A stretch of 64,000 nt of DNA. Source: an uncultured Flavobacteriaceae bacterium. Lineage in GTDB: Bacteria; Bacteroidota; Bacteroidia; Flavobacteriales; Flavobacteriaceae. Positions 17,860-28,285 of the stretch are shown in pieces (position 1 is the stretch's first letter; each line of letters starts with the position of its first letter). The translations under genes were made by a program, and so were the position numbers. The notes under the pieces are model-generated. The model made no database searches and was not told the origin of the DNA. It saw only the letters and a program-made list of their open reading frames with translations. The stretch spans positions 1 through 64,000 of the forward strand of contig CANLUH010000006.1 in NCBI GenBank assembly GCA_947494205.1. The letters are read 5' to 3'.

Positions 17860-20800
17860 TTAATAAATAGGCTTTTTATAAATCTTAGCATTATCTTCTA
17901 ATGTGATTTCTACAAGAAGTACCCTGTTAGCTTTTTGAATCCCTGTTAACGGTAGTGTTTTATTGTTAACATTAGTATAGTTTTGTAATACTCTACCTAA
18001 AATATCATAGACAACTACTGTTTTTATGTTTTTAGTTGTAGAGACTACATCTAATGTTTCGTTATTAATTACTTTAACAGAATTATCATTTATTTCATAT
18101 TCTTCTACAGATAATAAGTTTGGATTTTTATAAATTAAATCGAAACGCTCATCAAAAGTACCTACTTCCGAAGTAAATATATATGGTGCCGATTTTAAAT
18201 CGTGAATAAAACCTGTATCATTATCTCTTAAATAAAGATCTTGTTCATTAAATAAATCGTCTAAATGATCAACACCTATTCTGTATGTGTTAGCTACGGT
18301 TGCTTTAAACCCTAATGGCACTACATCTTCATCGCTAAATGGTAATGGTCTACCTTGTATCGCTAAATTTCCATCTGGACTAGTTGTGTAAAATGAAACA
18401 AAGTTCCCTCCATTTGCTAACCCGTCTAATCCACGATCCCACTCTAAAGTAGCACCTTCTGCATAACCTACTAATATTTGACTAAATGATCCTTCGTCAT
18501 TACTTAAGTTTAACCATAGTCTGTGCTTTTCAATCTCAAGATTTGTCATACTAGATGCACCTTCTGTTGTTCTCATAAAAGAGTCGTTGTTTCCAGAAAC
18601 ACGCATCGTATTATCGAAAGTCGCAGTACCGTTAGCTAAGCCCATTACAAAGAAAGATTGACCAGAAGCAATGTATCTTGTTGGTGCTGACCCTCCAGTT
18701 GCAGCTGTTGCAGTTGCTCCTAGAGTATTTACTGTCGCATAATCACTTCCTGTGTAATTAGCACCAAAATCTGCATAAAAAGGATCCGCATACGATTCAT
18801 CTGGAGCCGAGTTATGAGTCCATAAGTACGCTGTTCCGTCTAAAAGTGCAGAATTTGTATTAAGGAAAGCTACTAAATCTACAGCAGATGCATATGGATT
18901 TCCTATAAGGTGCCATTGATCATCGTCTGCTCCTACAACTGTATCACCATAGTACGTACCTATATTTGCATCTGTTCCTATTGCTATAGGAATGTTAACA
19001 TCTCCATTAGCAGGCACTCCTGTAAAAGTAGCTGTATAAACTGCTTTAACAGATTGATCAGTACTGTACGTTTGTGGCGCTCTAATAGCATAACCTGTAC
19101 CATTTACCATGTCTGTTGATGCTGCACTTTCTAATATCCAGTTTCCGCTTCCATTAGCAACAGTAGATTGCCAGCTAAAAAACTTATCTCCTAAAGTATC
19201 TGGTGATAAGTCTAGTAGTTTATAACTAGACGCTGTTGTTAATGGAGAAGACCAGTATGTATAATCGTATCTGTAAATAGGCTGAGTATCTCTCTGTATT
19301 CTTACATCTCCTAAATTTACATCATTATCTATTTGAACTAAACTTGCGCTATCTCTTATATCAAAAACACCACCAGTATTTACATGCACCCATTCTGTTA
19401 CAGTTACGGTATTGTCTGATTGTAACTCTAAGTTTCCTGTTGGTTTAACTTTTAAATTTCTAGCATAAGCATCGTAACCTGAACCAGAAATAATACAATC
19501 GTCTGGTATAATTACACAGGTATTAGAGTCTGGCACACCAGCTGGTAACCAGTTATTTGCATCGTTCCAATTTGTAGAAGACGATCCAGTCCAGAACTTT
19601 GTTCTATTGTTAATCGAAACATTTTCACTAACAGAACATCCGTTAGATAATGTTGCTGTTGCAGTAAAAGAAAACGATGGCGATTGTAATTGAGCTGTAT
19701 TAGGTTTAATATACACAGTACTCGCCGTAGTTCCTGGCACATAAGGAATAGTCGCTGCAGCATCTGTGTAAGCATCTATAGTAGAAGCACTACCAGACCA
19801 AGTAAATGATGATGTTAAAGGTCTTGTTCCAAAGAATTGTACATTATCTATAGCTACACCATCACACCAGTAATTAGCAAAGTAACGGAATCGTATTCTT
19901 AAATCTGTCTCGTCTACATAAGCAGATAAATCCAAAGATATACTTGCAAATGCAGTACCATATCCTACATCATCATCGTAAAATTGTTCAGTAGTCCAGT
20001 TTGTTCCGCCATCTGTTGACACTTCTATACTAACATTCTCCGGAATAGTTACATCCACTAAATAACGAGAGAAATACATGTCGAAATTTAAAGTTAAGTC
20101 TGTAAAAGTTGAAGTATCTAAAGATGCAGATTCTAGTGCATTTTCTGTAATGTTAGTAGAACCATAATCTGATGTTGCCATTACAAACTTATTTGTTCCA
20201 AAACCTGATGATATTGCTGGGAACCAAACTTGTTCTGAAGGAATAAAAGTACTTTCTCTTCGTGTCCAGTTTGTAACTCCATTTTCTGCCCCACCATTGT
20301 TTACAATATTATTATTACTAAAAACGCCTAAACCAACAGTTCCATTAGCTTCAAAATTTTCATCTATTAAATAAGCTACTTCACTAGAAGCAGAAGCAGA
20401 TAATTCAATAAAGTCGTCTTCTCCACATACTTCTGGTACAGACGGTGTGAATGTTAACACTGTTGTAGGCATTATAATTGCCCTTACTCTAGTTCTAACT
20501 AAAGATTCACAAGTACCATTATCAGCAGTTACATAGTAACTTTGAGAAGCTGTTAAAGAAGGTGTTGTCCAGTTTGATAGTGGAGTTGATGCTATAGGTG
20601 TTGTATCTGTCTCATTAGCATACCAATGGTATAAAATAGTTCCCATACTTCCCACAGCTTCTAAATCTACTGTTCCATCTCCACAAGTTGCTCCTTCAGT
20701 AACATCTTCTATTATTGCACCGCAACTTTCTATTACTGTAAAAGTGTAGTCTTCTGTTTCTCCATACTCTGTATAGCCGCTATTAGTATTAATATCTTCA

Positions 20801-22470
20801 CAAGAATCATAATCGTATCCAAAATATTCATTTGGACCGCTAAAACTATTATATAATCTAATACGAATAGTATAATCTCCAAGAGCTTGAGCAGCAGGAA
20901 TTACAAAACCAAAAGTTGTACTTGATGTTCCTACTCCATCTGAATCAAAAACTTCCTCACTAGTATCAAAAGCATTATCCTGATCCCAATCTACCCATGC
21001 TTTCATACGACCTCTACCTCCAACAGTTTCAACAAATACATTTACACCTTCTCCCTGTGCTTGTACACTATTTGTTAATGCAGTCCAATCTTGGTATCCT
21101 GTTGCACCAACGGCGCTACTGTATCCATTATTAAGATTAGTAACATCATTTAATGTTCCAATAAACTCTACATCATCAAAGTACATAAATGTTTCGTCAG
21201 ATTGTGTTTCTGGTACACAACCGCTTCCTCCTCCGCCACCTCCTGGCGTAGTAACACAAATATCAAAAGCGTTATTAACCAAAAGTCCGTAATAATCATA
21301 AATTTGGACATAATATGTATTTCCTATTGTTAAACCTGTTAAGTTTAAAGTCTCTATATCTCCAGCTAGTGTGTTATCTGTACAATTACCTCCAGTTGGT
21401 CTAGATCCAGATCCACAACTATTATTTGCTCCTATAACGGCATCAAAACCAGTTGCCCCATCTACCGTTACATCATGAGAAGTCGATGTTGCTACAAAAG
21501 AGTACCATACAGCTGTTTCTGTTCCTGCAGTACAATCTCCTGCTTCATTATTATCTGTTGCGTTTTGAGTAGACCCTGTAGTTGCAGAACAAGTTGCATC
21601 TACACTTGCTATTATACTAATAGCTCCAGAACAAGTATCATTACTTGGTGGTGTTGGAGCAGAAATAGTTACATTATAATCTTCAAACTGCCCATAACTA
21701 GCTGTTCTACAACCTGGATTAGATGCTAGATAATAATGCATTAATCTCATTCTTGTAGTTCCTAGTGGAGCTCCAGCCGGAACAGTAACATTAGCGGTAA
21801 GAGTTGCACCATCTGTACCATTAGAAGCAGGCATAGCTCCTAATCCATATATTTCATCCGCTACATCTCCGTATATGTTATTTTGATTCCAGTCTACAAA
21901 AAGAATTTCTGCAAACAAACCAGTATTACTGGTATGCGCCTGAATATTGATAGCATAAGAAGATCCTTGATCTACATTTGCAGTATCACAAAATGCCTGA
22001 AATGCAGGGCTAACTCCAGCTCCTACTCCTGTAGCTGTAGAGTTATTTATGCCAGCAAACGTCACATTTACAATAGGAAAAACCGAAGTAGTAATTGTTG
22101 GTACGCAATATGCTCCATCACATGCCATAGCAGCCATAGATGCATCTGAATTATTCGCTTTATCTAATAATGCTGCGTTAGCAGATGCTTTTTGCAGCAT
22201 TTTTAATTGCTCTTCCTCATTCTCTATAACTGGTTGAATAAATGGAGTTTCTACTTGTTTTTTAACTTTCACCTTTTTCTGAAAGCTTTCTTCTATCTTT
22301 ATTCTTTGAGCATTAGTCTCTAAAACTCTTCTATTATTGGTTTTATCTTGTGCTGAACTATTGTGAACGCAAAAAAGCGATAGCGCTAGCACTAGAATTA
22401 AATTGAATACTGAAGAGCTTCTAAAGTTAAACCTTAGTAAGCTTAAAATTGGGAGTAATTTTTTTTCCAT
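17860..22470 (-). CDS. Giant secreted GEVED-domain protein with T9SS type A sorting domain (copy 1)
   Basis: 1536 residues. After the signal peptide (cleavage near SSAQ, residue 41) come two GEVED domains, ending in GQFEDYNVTI near residue 270 and GETEDYTFTV near 580. An insert with a PPC-like pattern (VWYSFVATSTSHDVTVDG) lies between them. A MAM/jelly-roll-like region (SLDTSTFTDLTLNFDMYFSR) and a beta-helix-like segment follow. The last 80 residues (VVVYDILGRVLQNY to IYKKPIY) are a T9SS type A sorting domain. It should therefore be exported through the type IX system and anchored or released. Probably an adhesin. Copy 2 lies directly upstream. Confidence 0.85.
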   Translation of the reverse strand: MEKKLLPILSLLRFNFRSSSVFNLILVLALSLFCVHNSSAQDKTNNRRVLETNAQRIKIEESFQKKVKVKKQVETPFIQPVIENEEEQLKMLQKASANAALLDKANNSDASMAAMACDGAYCVPTITTSVFPIVNVTFAGINNSTATGVGAGVSPAFQAFCDTANVDQGSSYAINIQAHTSNTGLFAEILFVDWNQNNIYGDVADEIYGLGAMPASNGTDGATLTANVTVPAGAPLGTTRMRLMHYYLASNPGCRTASYGQFEDYNVTISAPTPPSNDTCSGAISIIASVDATCSATTGSTQNATDNNEAGDCTAGTETAVWYSFVATSTSHDVTVDGATGFDAVIGANNSCGSGSRPTGGNCTDNTLAGDIETLNLTGLTIGNTYYVQIYDYYGLLVNNAFDICVTTPGGGGGGSGCVPETQSDETFMYFDDVEFIGTLNDVTNLNNGYSSAVGATGYQDWTALTNSVQAQGEGVNVFVETVGGRGRMKAWVDWDQDNAFDTSEEVFDSDGVGTSSTTFGFVIPAAQALGDYTIRIRLYNSFSGPNEYFGYDYDSCEDINTNSGYTEYGETEDYTFTVIESCGAIIEDVTEGATCGDGTVDLEAVGSMGTILYHWYANETDTTPIASTPLSNWTTPSLTASQSYYVTADNGTCESLVRTRVRAIIMPTTVLTFTPSVPEVCGEDDFIELSASASSEVAYLIDENFEANGTVGLGVFSNNNIVNNGGAENGVTNWTRRESTFIPSEQVWFPAISSGFGTNKFVMATSDYGSTNITENALESASLDTSTFTDLTLNFDMYFSRYLVDVTIPENVSIEVSTDGGTNWTTEQFYDDDVGYGTAFASISLDLSAYVDETDLRIRFRYFANYWCDGVAIDNVQFFGTRPLTSSFTWSGSASTIDAYTDAAATIPYVPGTTASTVYIKPNTAQLQSPSFSFTATATLSNGCSVSENVSINNRTKFWTGSSSTNWNDANNWLPAGVPDSNTCVIIPDDCIISGSGYDAYARNLKVKPTGNLELQSDNTVTVTEWVHVNTGGVFDIRDSASLVQIDNDVNLGDVRIQRDTQPIYRYDYTYWSSPLTTASSYKLLDLSPDTLGDKFFSWQSTVANGSGNWILESAASTDMVNGTGYAIRAPQTYSTDQSVKAVYTATFTGVPANGDVNIPIAIGTDANIGTYYGDTVVGADDDQWHLIGNPYASAVDLVAFLNTNSALLDGTAYLWTHNSAPDESYADPFYADFGANYTGSDYATVNTLGATATAATGGSAPTRYIASGQSFFVMGLANGTATFDNTMRVSGNNDSFMRTTEGASSMTNLEIEKHRLWLNLSNDEGSFSQILVGYAEGATLEWDRGLDGLANGGNFVSFYTTSPDGNLAIQGRPLPFSDEDVVPLGFKATVANTYRIGVDHLDDLFNEQDLYLRDNDTGFIHDLKSAPYIFTSEVGTFDERFDLIYKNPNLLSVEEYEINDNSVKVINNETLDVVSTTKNIKTVVVYDILGRVLQNYTNVNNKTLPLTGIQKANRVLLVEITLEDNAKIYKKPIY

Positions 22471-22792
22471 AGCAAATGGAGTTAAGTTATGTTAGATTAA
22501 TGGGGTTAAAATATCGATTAAGTGACGTTTAGGGAGCGCTATTAATCTCAATTATAGACGAAATGTACAAAAAAAACCTTGAAATGCAAAAAAATGAATG
22601 TTTGTAAATATGTTTTTTAACATTATTTAAAACTGATTCGGTAGAGAGTAAAAGTCCAGCTAATGAGTAGGTTAATAAATAAGAGTAGCTGTAATCATTG
22701 AGATAACCAACCATTTTACACTAACAACAACCTTATAATATTGAACACTATTAGTCATTCTTAATATGTTGATAAGTTATTAAAAATGAGCA
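22471..22792. other. Intergenic region between the two giant genes
   Basis: About 320 bp with no accepted gene. A 61-codon minus-strand frame at 22529-22714 shows no protein-like features. It should contain the promoter of copy 1; TACATTTC on the minus strand is one mismatch from the TAnnTTTG box, but this is weak. Confidence 0.45.
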
Positions 22793-22829
22793 AAAAAAAA
22801 TCTCAATTTTTAAAATTGAGATTTTTTTT
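22793..22829 (-). terminator. Rho-independent terminator
   Basis: Eighteen-base perfect inverted repeat with core TCTCAATTTT, eight A on one side and eight T on the other, 21 bp beyond the stop codon of copy 2. It isolates the two giant genes transcriptionally. Confidence 0.85.
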
Positions 22830-22849
22830 AACTTATTAGTTAATAAAAC

Positions 22850-25800
22850 TTAATAAATTGGTTTTTTATAAATTATAGAATTATCGGTAAGCGTTATTTT
22901 TATTAATAACATTCTATTTGCTTTTTCAACACCTGATAGGTTTAAGTTTTTAGTATTTAGATTATTGTACGTTTGTAGTGTTCTTCCTAAGATATCATAT
23001 ACAATAACATTTTTAATGTTTTTAGATGTCGATATAATATCTAAAGTTTCATTATTTACAACTTTAATAATGTTTTCATTACTACTAAAATCATCTACAG
23101 ATAATAGCTCACTCGTGTAAATTAATTCAAACCTATCATTAAAAGTTCCCATATCCGAATTAAACTGATAAGGAGATACTTTTAAATCATGTATATAGTT
23201 TAAATCGTTATCTTTTAAATAAACATTCTGTTCTAAGAACAATCCATCTAAGTGATCAATACCAATTCTATATGCATTCTCTGCGGTTGCATTAAAACCT
23301 AGCTTAACAATATCAGCTTCATCAAAAGGAAGCGGTCTACCTTGTATTGCTAAGTTGTTATCTTGGTTTATAGAGTAAAACGAAACAAAGTTACCGCCAT
23401 TAGCTAGACCATCTAATCCACGATCCCACTCTAAAGTCGCTCCTTCTGCATACCCTACTAATATTTGACTAAAACCTTCGTCGTCGTCACTTAAGTTAAG
23501 CCATATTCTGTGCTTTTCGAAATCATTAGTAGTAGAAACCTCTTCTTCTGTTGTTCTAAGAAAAACACCATTATCATTTTTCACACGCATACTGTTTTCA
23601 AAAACTGCCGTTCCATTATTAGTCCCCATTATAAAGAAAGATTGTCCTGATGCAATATATCTTGACGGCGTTACTCCGCCTGTAGATGCTGTACTAGTTG
23701 CTCCTAATGAATTTACTGTAGCATAATCACTACCTGTATAGTTAGCTTGAAAATCCGCATAAAATGGATCTGCATAACCACTACTTGGAGGTGAATTGTG
23801 AGTCCATAGATATACTGTTCCATCCACTAATGAAGTATTTGTAGGGCTGTTTACAAAACTAACAATATCTACAGCCGAAGGATAAGGATTACCTATAAGA
23901 TGCCATTGATCGTCATCTGCCCCAACAGTTGTATCTCCATAAGTATTACCAACATTAGCATCGGTTCCTATAGTTATAGGCACGTTTACGTCTCCATTTG
24001 TTGCTGTTCCCACAAAAGTTGCTGTATACACTGCTTTTACAGAAGAATCTGTACTATACGTTTGTGGCGCTCTTACTGCATAACCAACACCACTTTGCAT
24101 AGTTGTAGCTGTTGGGTTTTCTAATACCCAATCTCCATGACCATTAGCAATCGTAGGTTGCCAACTAAAATATTTATCTGCCAAGGTATTAGGTGATAAA
24201 TCTAATAAGCTATATCCAGATGCAGTTGTCATTGGTGACCCCCAATAAGTATAATCGTATCTATATATAGGTTGTGTGTTTCTTTGTACTCTAAAAACAC
24301 CACTATTGGCATCATTATTTGTTTGAACTAAACTAGCAGAATCTCTTATGTTAAAAATTCCATTTGCATCTACAGTTACCCAGTCTGAAACAATTAAGTT
24401 ATTTTCAGATTGTAGTTCTAAATTACCTGTAGGCCTTACGGTAACATTTTTTGCATAAGCATCGTAAGCTGTACCAGATATAATAGTCTGATCTGGTATA
24501 ATAACGCAATTGTCTGACGTTGGCACTCCATTAGGAAGCCAGTTTGATGCATCATTCCAGTTTGTAGATGACGCCCCTGTCCAATACTTTGTTCTATTTA
24601 GTATACTAACGTTTGCACTAATATCGCACCCATTATCTAAAGTTGCTGTTGCAACAAAAGAAAATGTATCTTGCTGTAATTGTACTGGAGTAGGCCTCAC
24701 ATAAACAGTACTAACTTTTGTACCTGTCGCATAAGGGATTGTTGCCGCAGCATCTGTATAAGCATCAATAGTCGTTGGGCTTGTCCATGTAAAAGACGAC
24801 AACAAAGGTCTAGAGCCATATAGTTTTACATTATCTATCGCAACACCGTCACACCAAACATTAGCATAATAGCGAATACGTACTTTTAAGTCCGTTTCAT
24901 CTACATAGGCATCCATATTAAAAGTAACATTAGTCATATTTGTACCATAACCAACATCATCATCGTAAGTATGTATAATATTCCAGTTAGTTCCCCCATC
25001 TGTTGATACTTCTATATTTACATTCTCTGGAATCGTAGGAATGAATAAATAGCGTGAAAAATAAATATCGAAATTTAATGTTAAATCTGTAAACGTTGAA
25101 GAATCTAATGTTGCAGATTCTAGAGCATTTTCTGTAATATTTGAAGTTCCTGTATCTGATGTTGCCATTGCAAATTTATTATCTCCAAATCCAGAAGATA
25201 TTGCAGGGAACCAAACTTGCTCTGAAGGTACAAATGTACTTGTACGTTGTTGCCACATCGTCATAGCACTTTCTGAAACACTATGGTTTAATATATTATT
25301 GTTTGTAAAAACGCCTAAACCAGTTCCTTCAAAGTCTTCATCAATTAAAAATGCAATTTCATCACTACCTGATGCAGAAATTTCAATAAGATCATCTTCT
25401 CCACAAACTTCTGGAACCGATGGATTGAATGATAAAGTAGCTGTAGGGTTTATTGTTGCTGTAATTTTAGATTTCACTAAAGATTCGCAAGAGCCATTAT
25501 CTGCGGTCACATAAAACGAAGTTGTAGTACTTATAACTGGAGTAATCCAATCTCCAGTAGCAGTAGTTGCTATAGGCACAGTATCTGCTTCGTTAGCATA
25601 CCAATTATATTGTACTGTTCCTGAGCTTCCAACAGCCGATAAATTCACTGTTCCGTCTCCACAGTTATCTCCCTCTGTAATGGAGTCTATAGTTGCAGCA
25701 CAACTCTTAACCACTGTAAAGGTGTAATCCTCGGTTTCTCCGAACTCATTATATCCAAAGTTAGAGTCAAAATCTTCGCAAGAATCAAAATCGTATCCAG

Positions 25801-27196
25801 AAAATTCTGTACCATAATAAGAATCAAAACTGTTATAAAGTCTAATGCGTATTCTATAATCTCCTACTGGTTGACTATCTGGTATTACAAAACCAAAAGT
25901 TGTACTAGCAGTTCCTATCCCTCCTGTATCGTATACTATTTCTGTTGCGTTTTCTTCAAATAAACCATCTAAATCCCAGTCTACCCATGCTTTAATGTGC
26001 CCTCTATAAGTACCACTTTCAACAAAAACATTAATACCTTCTCCTTGCGCTTGTATACTATTTGTTACACTTGTCCAGTCTTGATATCCAACTGTACCAG
26101 AAGAATTATAGCTCGAATTTAGATTTGAGACATCATTTAGAGTCCCAATAAATTCGATATCGTCTATGTATAGAGACGTTTCATCATTGGTAGATGCTGG
26201 AGAACAATAAGATGCTATAGATGTTGTTGTTGCGTTTCCACTTAGAGGAAGTACCGTATTATATGTAGGCCCTCCTGAACAAAATAAACTATTATATGAG
26301 AATATATAAAAATAGTAAGTTGTAGATAAACTTAAGCCAGAAGTAGAAAATATAGTATCATTATCATTATCTATAACTGTATTTCCTGCCCCAACTGTAT
26401 CTCCTATATTATAAATAGTTGTATTTACTGGTGTAGGCGCTACTCCAGAGGTGTTCATTACAATTAAGTAATTGTCTGGCGCAGGAGCTGCAGCCGTAAA
26501 ACTACCAGCTATAGTACTACTTGTTACACTACTAAAGGTTAATGTATTCGGTTGCGCAGTAGGAAGAGTACATGCAGGAGCTGCAGTAACTACTAAAGTA
26601 TAATCTTCTGCTTCTCCATATTCTGCAGAAAACGTACAATAATCTGGATTTGTATCAAAATAATCTACAAGAATACGCATTCTATAGCTACCCGCTGGTG
26701 TAGCAGCTGGAATAACAAAGCTTCCTGAAATTGCTGTTACATATGCATTAGATCCAAACACCTGTTCTCCTACATCTGCAAAATCATTATCATTGTTATA
26801 ATCAATCCAAATATTTGCACCTGGATCAGGAAAAAAACTTCCTCCAAATGTACTGCTAAAATTAACTGTTCCTCCAGCAACTTGAGTTACCGTTAAAGAA
26901 GTAAAATCGCCATAACCCGTTCCAGAATAACCTGAACCATTATTGGTTATATTTGTTGCGCCTCCAGTAGTACTAAAATCATTTATGTAAATATCGGAAC
27001 TTGTAGAAGTAGGAATACAGTACATCGGTAGAGCTGCTGCACTCGATTCTTTTTTTTCAGTTTTATCTTTTTCAATTCCATAACTATGAATTGAAAATAG
27101 ACATATAAATACTAAATAAAAAAAGTCTTTAGAGGGATATGTTTTCTTATTATTAGAATTAATTAAATTTGAAGTCGGGAGTAACTTTCTAATCAT
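22850..27196 (-). CDS. Giant secreted GEVED-domain protein with T9SS type A sorting domain (copy 2)
   Basis: 1448 residues. Signal peptide at the N-terminus, then a GEVED domain ending GEAEDYTLVV near 205, a fibronectin-like domain (SSTIAGSFTAAAPAPDNYLIVM), a second GEVED domain ending GETEDYTFTV near 490, a jelly-roll-like region (SSTFTDLTLNFDIYFSR) and the same approximately 950-residue C-terminal half as copy 1, finishing with a T9SS type A sorting domain (VIVYDILGRTLQTY to IYKKPIY). It is a tandem paralogue of copy 1: long stretches agree even at DNA level, while the N-terminal domains differ. Surface exposure and adhesion are inferred. Confidence 0.85.
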   Translation of the reverse strand: MIRKLLPTSNLINSNNKKTYPSKDFFYLVFICLFSIHSYGIEKDKTEKKESSAAALPMYCIPTSTSSDIYINDFSTTGGATNITNNGSGYSGTGYGDFTSLTVTQVAGGTVNFSSTFGGSFFPDPGANIWIDYNNDNDFADVGEQVFGSNAYVTAISGSFVIPAATPAGSYRMRILVDYFDTNPDYCTFSAEYGEAEDYTLVVTAAPACTLPTAQPNTLTFSSVTSSTIAGSFTAAAPAPDNYLIVMNTSGVAPTPVNTTIYNIGDTVGAGNTVIDNDNDTIFSTSGLSLSTTYYFYIFSYNSLFCSGGPTYNTVLPLSGNATTTSIASYCSPASTNDETSLYIDDIEFIGTLNDVSNLNSSYNSSGTVGYQDWTSVTNSIQAQGEGINVFVESGTYRGHIKAWVDWDLDGLFEENATEIVYDTGGIGTASTTFGFVIPDSQPVGDYRIRIRLYNSFDSYYGTEFSGYDFDSCEDFDSNFGYNEFGETEDYTFTVVKSCAATIDSITEGDNCGDGTVNLSAVGSSGTVQYNWYANEADTVPIATTATGDWITPVISTTTSFYVTADNGSCESLVKSKITATINPTATLSFNPSVPEVCGEDDLIEISASGSDEIAFLIDEDFEGTGLGVFTNNNILNHSVSESAMTMWQQRTSTFVPSEQVWFPAISSGFGDNKFAMATSDTGTSNITENALESATLDSSTFTDLTLNFDIYFSRYLFIPTIPENVNIEVSTDGGTNWNIIHTYDDDVGYGTNMTNVTFNMDAYVDETDLKVRIRYYANVWCDGVAIDNVKLYGSRPLLSSFTWTSPTTIDAYTDAAATIPYATGTKVSTVYVRPTPVQLQQDTFSFVATATLDNGCDISANVSILNRTKYWTGASSTNWNDASNWLPNGVPTSDNCVIIPDQTIISGTAYDAYAKNVTVRPTGNLELQSENNLIVSDWVTVDANGIFNIRDSASLVQTNNDANSGVFRVQRNTQPIYRYDYTYWGSPMTTASGYSLLDLSPNTLADKYFSWQPTIANGHGDWVLENPTATTMQSGVGYAVRAPQTYSTDSSVKAVYTATFVGTATNGDVNVPITIGTDANVGNTYGDTTVGADDDQWHLIGNPYPSAVDIVSFVNSPTNTSLVDGTVYLWTHNSPPSSGYADPFYADFQANYTGSDYATVNSLGATSTASTGGVTPSRYIASGQSFFIMGTNNGTAVFENSMRVKNDNGVFLRTTEEEVSTTNDFEKHRIWLNLSDDDEGFSQILVGYAEGATLEWDRGLDGLANGGNFVSFYSINQDNNLAIQGRPLPFDEADIVKLGFNATAENAYRIGIDHLDGLFLEQNVYLKDNDLNYIHDLKVSPYQFNSDMGTFNDRFELIYTSELLSVDDFSSNENIIKVVNNETLDIISTSKNIKNVIVYDILGRTLQTYNNLNTKNLNLSGVEKANRMLLIKITLTDNSIIYKKPIY

Positions 27197-27362
27197 AATA
27201 AATAAAAATTTAGATTACCGATGAGATTTTCTATAAAATCACTCGATTAAAGGTCGAATAAATTAAAAATATTCTTTTGCAACCTATAAAAAACGATGAA
27301 ATGTTAAAATAATCGTTGAAAAATAGACTTATAAAAAAATAAGCATAATATATTGATAAACA

Positions 27363-28280
27363 GTGTTATTTGAATCGCATATACAAGCTTCTAGAAATCA
27401 AGAAATAGTTCTTGAATCCTTTCACACCGTTAATCTAGAGATTAAACGAGAAGACGAAATTCATTCGGTAGTTTCAGGAAATAAATATCGAAAACTAAAA
27501 TATAATGTTGAGTACGCAAAACAGAATAATTACACAACCTTATTAACTTTTGGAGGAGCATTTTCTAACCATATTGCTGCAACTGCAACTGCTGGTAAAT
27601 TATGCGGTATAAAAACAATAGGCATAATAAGAGGCGAAGAGCTTATAACTAAAGTAAATGAGAACCCTACTTTAGCTTACGCAAAAGCCTGTGGTATGCA
27701 ATTTAAGTTTGTAAGTAGAAGCGACTTTAAACAAAAAGATACTAAAACCTTTATAGAAGCGTTAAAAGTTGAGTTTGGAGATTTCTATGTTGTGCCAGAA
27801 GGAGGCACTAATACCTTAGCTGTAAAAGGTTGCGAAGAAATTTTAACAGAAGCGGACAAAGATTTCGATTACATCTGTGTACCTGTAGGAACTGGTGGCA
27901 CGATTTCTGGTATTATTAATAGTGCAAAACCTAATCAAAAAGTTTTAGGTTTTTCTGCATTAAAAGGCAACTTTTTAATGGAAGATATTAGTAGATTTGC
28001 AAAACAAGATAATTGGAAATTAATAAGCGATTATCATTTTGGAGGTTACGCTAAGGTTAATACTGAGTTGATTGCGTTTATTAATCGATTTAAAGCCATT
28101 AACAATGTACCTCTAGATCCTGTTTATACAGGTAAAATGTTATTTGGAATAGCAGATATGATAAAAAAAGACTATTTTCCAAAACATTCTAAAATATTAG
28201 TCGTTCATACTGGTGGATTACAAGGTATAAAAGGAATGAATACAAGATTAAAACAAAAACAACTACCATTAATACAATAA
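27363..28280 (+). CDS. ACC deaminase / D-cysteine desulfhydrase family PLP enzyme
   Basis: 305 residues from a GTG start. PLP fold type II (tryptophan synthase beta superfamily). The PLP-binding lysine lies in VSGNKYRKLKYN (residues 37-48), GGAFSNHIAATA near 62-73 holds the substrate carboxylate region, and PVGTGGTISGII near 178 is the phosphate-binding loop. Members are annotated as 1-aminocyclopropane-1-carboxylate deaminase, but most in Bacteroidetes are thought to be D-cysteine desulfhydrases or relatives; sequence alone does not decide. It is followed 5 bp later by the glucosaminidase lipoprotein gene and then hemL, in one apparent transcript. Confidence 0.85.
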   Translation: MLFESHIQASRNQEIVLESFHTVNLEIKREDEIHSVVSGNKYRKLKYNVEYAKQNNYTTLLTFGGAFSNHIAATATAGKLCGIKTIGIIRGEELITKVNENPTLAYAKACGMQFKFVSRSDFKQKDTKTFIEALKVEFGDFYVVPEGGTNTLAVKGCEEILTEADKDFDYICVPVGTGGTISGIINSAKPNQKVLGFSALKGNFLMEDISRFAKQDNWKLISDYHFGGYAKVNTELIAFINRFKAINNVPLDPVYTGKMLFGIADMIKKDYFPKHSKILVVHTGGLQGIKGMNTRLKQKQLPLIQ

Positions 28281-28285
28281 AATTA

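Noticed and set aside
22529-22714. 61-codon minus-strand frame between the two giant genes
   Set aside because: No domain or protein-like composition; upstream region of copy 1.
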